Positions 3,915 to 6,923 of a stretch of 6,923 nt of DNA are shown piece after piece. Where the stretch lies: positions 1 through 6,923 of the forward strand of contig DAOWNK010000169.1 in the NCBI GenBank assembly GCA_030642635.1, written 5' to 3'. Below the pieces are notes generated by a model. It had not been told where the DNA came from and searched no databases. It was given only the letters and a program-made list of their open reading frames with translations. Both the position numbers and the translations under genes were made by a program. The stretch's first letter is position 1. Each line of letters starts with the position of its first letter. Source of the DNA: Pirellulales bacterium (GTDB taxonomy: Bacteria > Planctomycetota > Planctomycetia > Pirellulales > Thermoguttaceae).

Positions 3915-5696
3915 ATGAAAGACGTACTTTTGGGAACGATCCTATCGCTTGCATTAGCCTGTTGCACTCAGGCTGCTACGGTTCTGGTCGAGGCGGAAGG
4001 TTTTGGCGACCGAGGCGGTTGGGTCGTCGATCAGCAGTCGATCGACGTGATGGGTTCGCCGTATTTGCTTGCCCACGGGCTGGGCGTGCCGGTCGCCGAC
4101 GCCAAAACGACCGTCACGTTGCCCGAGCCTGGTGCGTATCGGGTATTTGTGCGGACCAAGGACTGGGTCGCTCAATGGAACGCTCCGGGCGCACCCGGCA
4201 AGTTTCAACTGCTCATCGACGGCAAGCCATTGAAAGAAACCTTCGGCGCCAAGGGCGTCGAATGGTTCTGGCACGACGGCGGTACGGTCGAGATCGGCAA
4301 GAAGAAAGTCATGTTGGCGTTGCACGACCTGACCGGCTTCGAGGGGCGCTGCGATGCGATCCTGCTGACAAATGAACCGGGTTTCATCCCGCCGAACGAG
4401 TTGGATGCCTTAGCGGCATTTCGCAAAGAAATGCTCGACCTACCAGATCGGCCATACGAGGCCGGACAGTTCGACGTGGTCGTGGTCGGCGGCGGTGTGG
4501 CCGGCTGCTGCACGGCCGTCTCTGCGGCAAGGTTGGCAGTGAAGGTGGCGTTGGTGCAAAACCGGCCGGTGCTGGGCGGCAACAGCAGTTCCGAGATACG
4601 GGTCGGAATCGTCGGCAAGATCAATCAGCCGCCGTACCCGATCCTCGGCGAGATCGTCGCCGAGATGCACGCCACCGGCAAAAACCGGCCCAGGAACGCC
4701 GGACCGGCCAAGGACTTCCGCGACGGCGTGAAGCTGAACTTGGTAAAGGCGGAAAAGAACATATCGCTGTTTTTGTGCGAACACGTATGCAAGGTCGAGA
4801 TGCACAACGGTCGCATCACTGCGGTCGTCTCGAAGAACATCGTCACCGGCCGCGAGTCACGATTCACCGGCCGATGGTTCGCCGACTGCACCGGCGACGG
4901 GACCGTGGGATTCCTCGCCGGCGCCGACTACGAGGTGACGGCCAAGGGACACATGGGCTCCAGCAACCTGTGGTCGGTCCGCGACGCCGGTGTGCCATCC
5001 GGTTTCCCGAGATGTCCGTGGGGACTGGACCTTGCCGACAAACCGATCCCCACCAAGCTGCACCTGCTGGGAGAATGGTTTTGGGAAAGCGGATTCGACC
5101 TGGATACGATCAATGATGCAGAAGCCATCCGCGACCACAATCTGCGGGCGATCTACAGCGTGTGGGATTGCCTGAAAAACGTCAAGAAGCTGTACCCGAA
5201 CCACGAGTTACAGTGGGTGGCTTACGTTTCCGGCCGCCGTGAATCGCGGCGGCTTTTGGGAGACGTGGTGCTTACCAAGGAGGATATCGTCGCGGGCAAG
5301 GAATACGACGACGGCTGCGTTTCTTCGACCTGGTCGATCGACCTGCACTATCCCGATCCGAAATATGCCGCCGCATCGCCTGGCAACGAGTTCATCTCAA
5401 CGGCCAGGTTCACCAAATTCGAGAAGAACCCTTATCCGATTCCATACCGTTGCTTCTATTCGCGGAATATCGACAACCTGATGATGGCCGGCCGCGATAT
5501 CAGCGTTACCCACGAGGCACTGGGTACGGTCCGCGTTATGGCGACCACCGGCATGATGGGCGAGGTGCTGGGCCGGGCGGCGGCGTTGTGCAAAAAGCAC
5601 AACTGCGATCCACGGGATGTTTACCGCCGGCACCTCGATGAGTTGAAACTGCTTCTGCAACAATCGACCGGGAAGCCGTCCACGCACGGCGGCTAA
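3915..5696 (+). CDS. Secreted FAD-dependent oxidoreductase with N-terminal beta-sandwich-like region
   Basis: The 593-residue protein starts with a Sec signal peptide (about 1-20, probable cleavage after TQA). Residues 21-155 look like a carbohydrate-binding-type beta-sandwich, with VEAEGF at 25-30 and PGAYRVFVRTKDW at 72-84. The FAD domain follows: FDVVVVGGGVAG (186-197) is the dinucleotide-binding fold, LGGNSSSEIRVGI (220-232) is typical of the FAD_oxidored family (PF12831), WFADCTGDG (321-329) is the second FAD-contact strand, and MMAGRDISVTHEALGTVR (523-540) resembles the C-terminal FAD-binding stretch. It probably oxidises a sugar or polysaccharide-derived substrate outside the cytoplasm; that is inferred from the N-terminal region and the divergent XylR-like regulator. 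The pairing of Sec signal and FAD means the cofactor must be acquired after export. Its last codons and stop lie in a repeat copy, and the stop overlaps the convergent gene. Confidence 0.9.
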   Translation: MKDVLLGTILSLALACCTQAATVLVEAEGFGDRGGWVVDQQSIDVMGSPYLLAHGLGVPVADAKTTVTLPEPGAYRVFVRTKDWVAQWNAPGAPGKFQLLIDGKPLKETFGAKGVEWFWHDGGTVEIGKKKVMLALHDLTGFEGRCDAILLTNEPGFIPPNELDALAAFRKEMLDLPDRPYEAGQFDVVVVGGGVAGCCTAVSAARLAVKVALVQNRPVLGGNSSSEIRVGIVGKINQPPYPILGEIVAEMHATGKNRPRNAGPAKDFRDGVKLNLVKAEKNISLFLCEHVCKVEMHNGRITAVVSKNIVTGRESRFTGRWFADCTGDGTVGFLAGADYEVTAKGHMGSSNLWSVRDAGVPSGFPRCPWGLDLADKPIPTKLHLLGEWFWESGFDLDTINDAEAIRDHNLRAIYSVWDCLKNVKKLYPNHELQWVAYVSGRRESRRLLGDVVLTKEDIVAGKEYDDGCVSSTWSIDLHYPDPKYAAASPGNEFISTARFTKFEKNPYPIPYRCFYSRNIDNLMMAGRDISVTHEALGTVRVMATTGMMGEVLGRAAALCKKHNCDPRDVYRRHLDELKLLLQQSTGKPSTHGG

Positions 5697-5700
5697 ATGT
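5684..5700 (-). repeat. Inverted copy of the TTTAGCCGCCG repeat spanning two stop codons
   Basis: Read on the minus strand this is ACATTTAGCCGCCGTGC. It matches the third repeat copy at 6074-6089 (ATGTTTAGCCGCCGTG) apart from the third base. It supplies the final His-Gly-Gly-stop of the oxidoreductase (TAA 5694-5696) and the stop of the convergent small membrane protein (TAG read on the minus strand, 5693-5695). Confidence 0.55.
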
Positions 5701-6019
5701 GATTGTCTGCTAAAGGGGCCGTGGTATCGGGGGCGGTATTTTCGTCGTGGCTCAGGTTCAACTTCTGGATCGTGCTTTCGATGAATTTGTCGTCGATGGG
5801 GCCTTCGTCGAACTGCTCGACTCGCTCAGGTGGAGTTGTCCGGCTGGATGGTGTGGTGTCGCCGGGCGGATCGGCGACCAATGCATCCCAGGCATCCAGC
5901 ACACCCGGCGGGCCGTAGCCTAAGTATACCGCCGCTGCATAGCCGATCAGCACGTTCAGCACACAGATTACAAATATCAACAGAATCACACCAGCACCCC
6001 GGTTTTTCCATTCCGACAA
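5693..6019 (-). CDS. Small single-pass membrane protein, Pro/Thr-rich with acidic tail, function unknown
   Basis: I do not recognise this family. The frame encodes a short basic N-terminus (SEWKNRGAG), one strong transmembrane segment (VILLIFVICVLNVLIGYAAAV), then a soluble tail with a Pro/Thr-rich part (DPPGDTTPSSRTTPPE) and an acidic helix-forming part (DDKFIESTIQKLNLS). Codon choice looks coding rather than random. No ATG is in frame: candidates are TTG 6017-6019 (108 residues, chosen because it keeps the basic residues before the membrane segment) and GTG 5987-5989 (98 residues). The frame stays open to TTG 6155-6157, but that extension runs through hairpin repeats. No clear ribosome site precedes any of them. 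It lies downstream of, and in the same direction as, the trypsin-like protease, and its stop overlaps that of the oxidoreductase by a few bases. Confidence 0.6.
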   Translation of the reverse strand: MSEWKNRGAGVILLIFVICVLNVLIGYAAAVYLGYGPPGVLDAWDALVADPPGDTTPSSRTTPPERVEQFDEGPIDDKFIESTIQKLNLSHDENTAPDTTAPLADNHI

Positions 6020-6040
6020 GAAAGTATAGGTTACGGGAAG

Positions 6041-6100
6041 GATGTTTAGCCGCCGCCGGCACGGCGGTGAGAGATGTTTAGCCGCCGTGTTTGCACGGCG
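6041..6100. repeat. Two direct copies of GATGTTTAGCCGCCG, each forming a hairpin
   Basis: The 15-mer occurs exactly at 6041-6055 and 6073-6087, 32 bp apart. The first copy continues into CCGCCG-GCA-CGGCGG (6053-6067), identical to the leader hairpin at 3833-3847. The second continues into CGCCGTG-TTTG-CACGGCG (6083-6100, 7-bp stem). Together with 3824-3849 and the inverted copy at 5684-5700 this gives four members in about 2.3 kb. They lie between the protease gene and the small membrane protein gene. Confidence 0.8.
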
Positions 6101-6126
6101 CGTTGTAGCGGCGATTGCACAAATTC

Positions 6127-6148
6127 CCCCGGGACCGCAGTCCCGGGG
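6127..6148 (+). terminator. GC-rich 9-bp hairpin with a short T-run, possible terminator
   Basis: CCCCGGGAC (6127-6135) pairs perfectly with GTCCCGGGG (6140-6148) around the loop CGCA, and CGTTTTC follows on the plus strand. It could end rightward transcripts that run past the oxidoreductase. On the minus strand it sits 18 bp after the protease stop but lacks a T-run, so for that gene it may act only as a 3' stabilising hairpin. It may also be another dispersed repeat. Confidence 0.4.
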
Positions 6149-6165
6149 CGTTTTCAATTCACCAC

Positions 6166-6186
6166 CTACCGCCTACCGCCTACCGC
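6166..6186. repeat. Three exact tandem copies of a 7-bp unit at the protease stop codon
   Basis: CTACCGC occurs at 6166-6172, 6173-6179 and 6180-6186. On the minus strand the unit GCGGTAG supplies the last codons (Val-Gly-Gly-Arg-Arg) and the TAG stop of the protease. Because 7 is not a multiple of 3, successive units are read in different frames. Confidence 0.85.
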
Positions 6187-6921
6187 AGGAATCTCGAGCG
6201 AGGTCAGGTGCGGCGAGCCTTGCGGCCGGGTCTCGGCCGCCAGTTGTTTCAGGAAGGCTGGCGAGACCCGATCGAGCATGATAACCTCGCTGCGAGCCGC
6301 AGGGTTATTACGCGGCCGGATCACGCAGATTACCTCGGCGCCCTCCTGCAATCGCCGGCGGATTTCGTCCAGCGCGGCCTGCTCCTCGGCTTTAAGTGCC
6401 ACGGCCGCGGCACCCGACGCCGGCATCTGCTTGGACATCGTCGGCGGATTTACAGAAACCAACGCGGCCAGCGGCGCCGCCACTGACCCTGGCTGCGCCG
6501 GACCGGGCGACGGGGCAACCGGATTATAAACGCACGACAATCCGACCTTGTCCAACTCGGCACGGATCGACGCCAGTGCGGCGTAAAGCCCTTCGCGGTC
6601 GCTCGGATCGGCCGCATTGCACACGCCTATCAGCAGGCCGTCTTCGGAGAAAAGCCCGCCGCCGCTGCGGCCCTCGACCGGTTGGTCGTTTACCTGGAGG
6701 TTCGGCGGTCCGAGGTACTTGTTAATCGACGCCACGCGGCTGTGTCGAGCGGTCGGCTGCCGGCCGTTGTTGCACCCGACGCTGACGACCGAGCCGCCGC
6801 GTACGACCTTGTAGCTCGGCGGCGCCACTCTTGCCGTCTGCACCGGGCCGGACACCCGGACGGCCACCAGGCCGATGTCGCCGCCCAGGTCGTAGGAGAT
6901 CAACCGCCCGGCGACCCGCTG
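6166..6921 (-). CDS. Trypsin-like serine protease (S1/HtrA-like fold), 5'-truncated by window edge
   Basis: The frame is open to the right edge (visible residues begin QRVAGRL), so the N-terminus is outside the window. Numbering from the leucine at 6901-6903, GGDIGLVAVRV (7-17) fits the catalytic-aspartate strand with D9, and EGRSGGGLF (77-85) carries the nucleophile S80 in the GxSGG motif; the catalytic histidine would lie upstream and cannot be seen. After the protease core comes a Pro/Ala-rich linker (about 127-165), then a charged helix (KAEEQAALDEIRRRLQEG) and a short predicted alpha/beta tail (AEVICVIRPRNN). The linker and charged tail suggest an exported or membrane-associated protease, but without the N-terminus that is only inference. 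No PDZ domain is visible. The last codons fall in a 7-bp tandem repeat. The TTG at 6901-6903 could be read as a start but is most likely internal. The small membrane protein gene follows 146 bp downstream and may be co-transcribed. Confidence 0.8.
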   Translation of the reverse strand, partial: QRVAGRLISYDLGGDIGLVAVRVSGPVQTARVAPPSYKVVRGGSVVSVGCNNGRQPTARHSRVASINKYLGPPNLQVNDQPVEGRSGGGLFSEDGLLIGVCNAADPSDREGLYAALASIRAELDKVGLSCVYNPVAPSPGPAQPGSVAAPLAALVSVNPPTMSKQMPASGAAAVALKAEEQAALDEIRRRLQEGAEVICVIRPRNNPAARSEVIMLDRVSPAFLKQLAAETRPQGSPHLTSLEIPAVGGRR

Positions 6922-6923
6922 CG

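Noticed and set aside
3860..4375. 171-codon plus-strand frame overlapping the oxidoreductase start
   Set aside because: Arg-rich out-of-frame shadow with no domain signature; the oxidoreductase frame has a strong ribosome site and clear motifs.
6074..6529. Plus-strand frames opposite the protease
   Set aside because: They run through hairpin repeats and antisense of the protease and have no coding signature.

Overview
The window looks like chromosomal DNA from a planctomycete, probably a Pirellula-like lineage. The protein content fits: an XylR-type AraC regulator paired with a secreted FAD oxidoreductase, a membrane-anchored isoaspartyl methyltransferase, and a small Pro/Thr-rich single-pass membrane protein. 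The moderately high GC and the intergenic DNA packed with dispersed palindromic repeats also fit. This placement rests on recognising families and repeat styles; no database search was possible.

Layout. (1) Positions 3-677 (+) hold the C-terminal part of a DNA methyltransferase cut by the left edge. (2) Positions 678-1612 carry no credible gene. They hold an 11-bp tandem repeat, a possible promoter, a long inverted repeat with 31-bp arms (979-1059), a run of at least seven hairpins (1071-1404), a tRNA-like T-arm (1469-1485) and a 12-bp stem hairpin ending just before the next gene. (3) Positions 1613-2431 (+) encode a membrane-anchored protein-L-isoaspartate O-methyltransferase. (4) Positions 2444-3619 (-) encode an XylR-like regulator, convergent with the methyltransferase across a 12-bp gap. 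(5) Positions 3620-3914 form a divergent control region with back-to-back sigma70-like promoters, a small palindrome between them and three hairpins in the leader. (6) Positions 3915-5696 (+) encode a secreted FAD-dependent oxidoreductase with an N-terminal beta-sandwich-like region. (7) Positions 5693-6019 (-) encode a small single-pass membrane protein whose stop codon overlaps that of the oxidoreductase. (8) Positions 6020-6165 hold GTTTAGCCGCCG-type repeats and a GC-rich hairpin. (9) Positions 6166-6921 (-) hold a trypsin-like serine protease cut by the right edge.

The clearest functional unit is the divergent regulator/oxidoreductase pair: a sugar-responsive regulator that probably controls a secreted enzyme acting on a carbohydrate-related substrate. 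The protease and the small membrane protein lie in the same orientation and may share a transcript. I see no convincing new defence or mobile system. The features most worth follow-up are the hairpin-dense gene-free stretch and the repeat copy that supplies the stop codons of two convergent genes.
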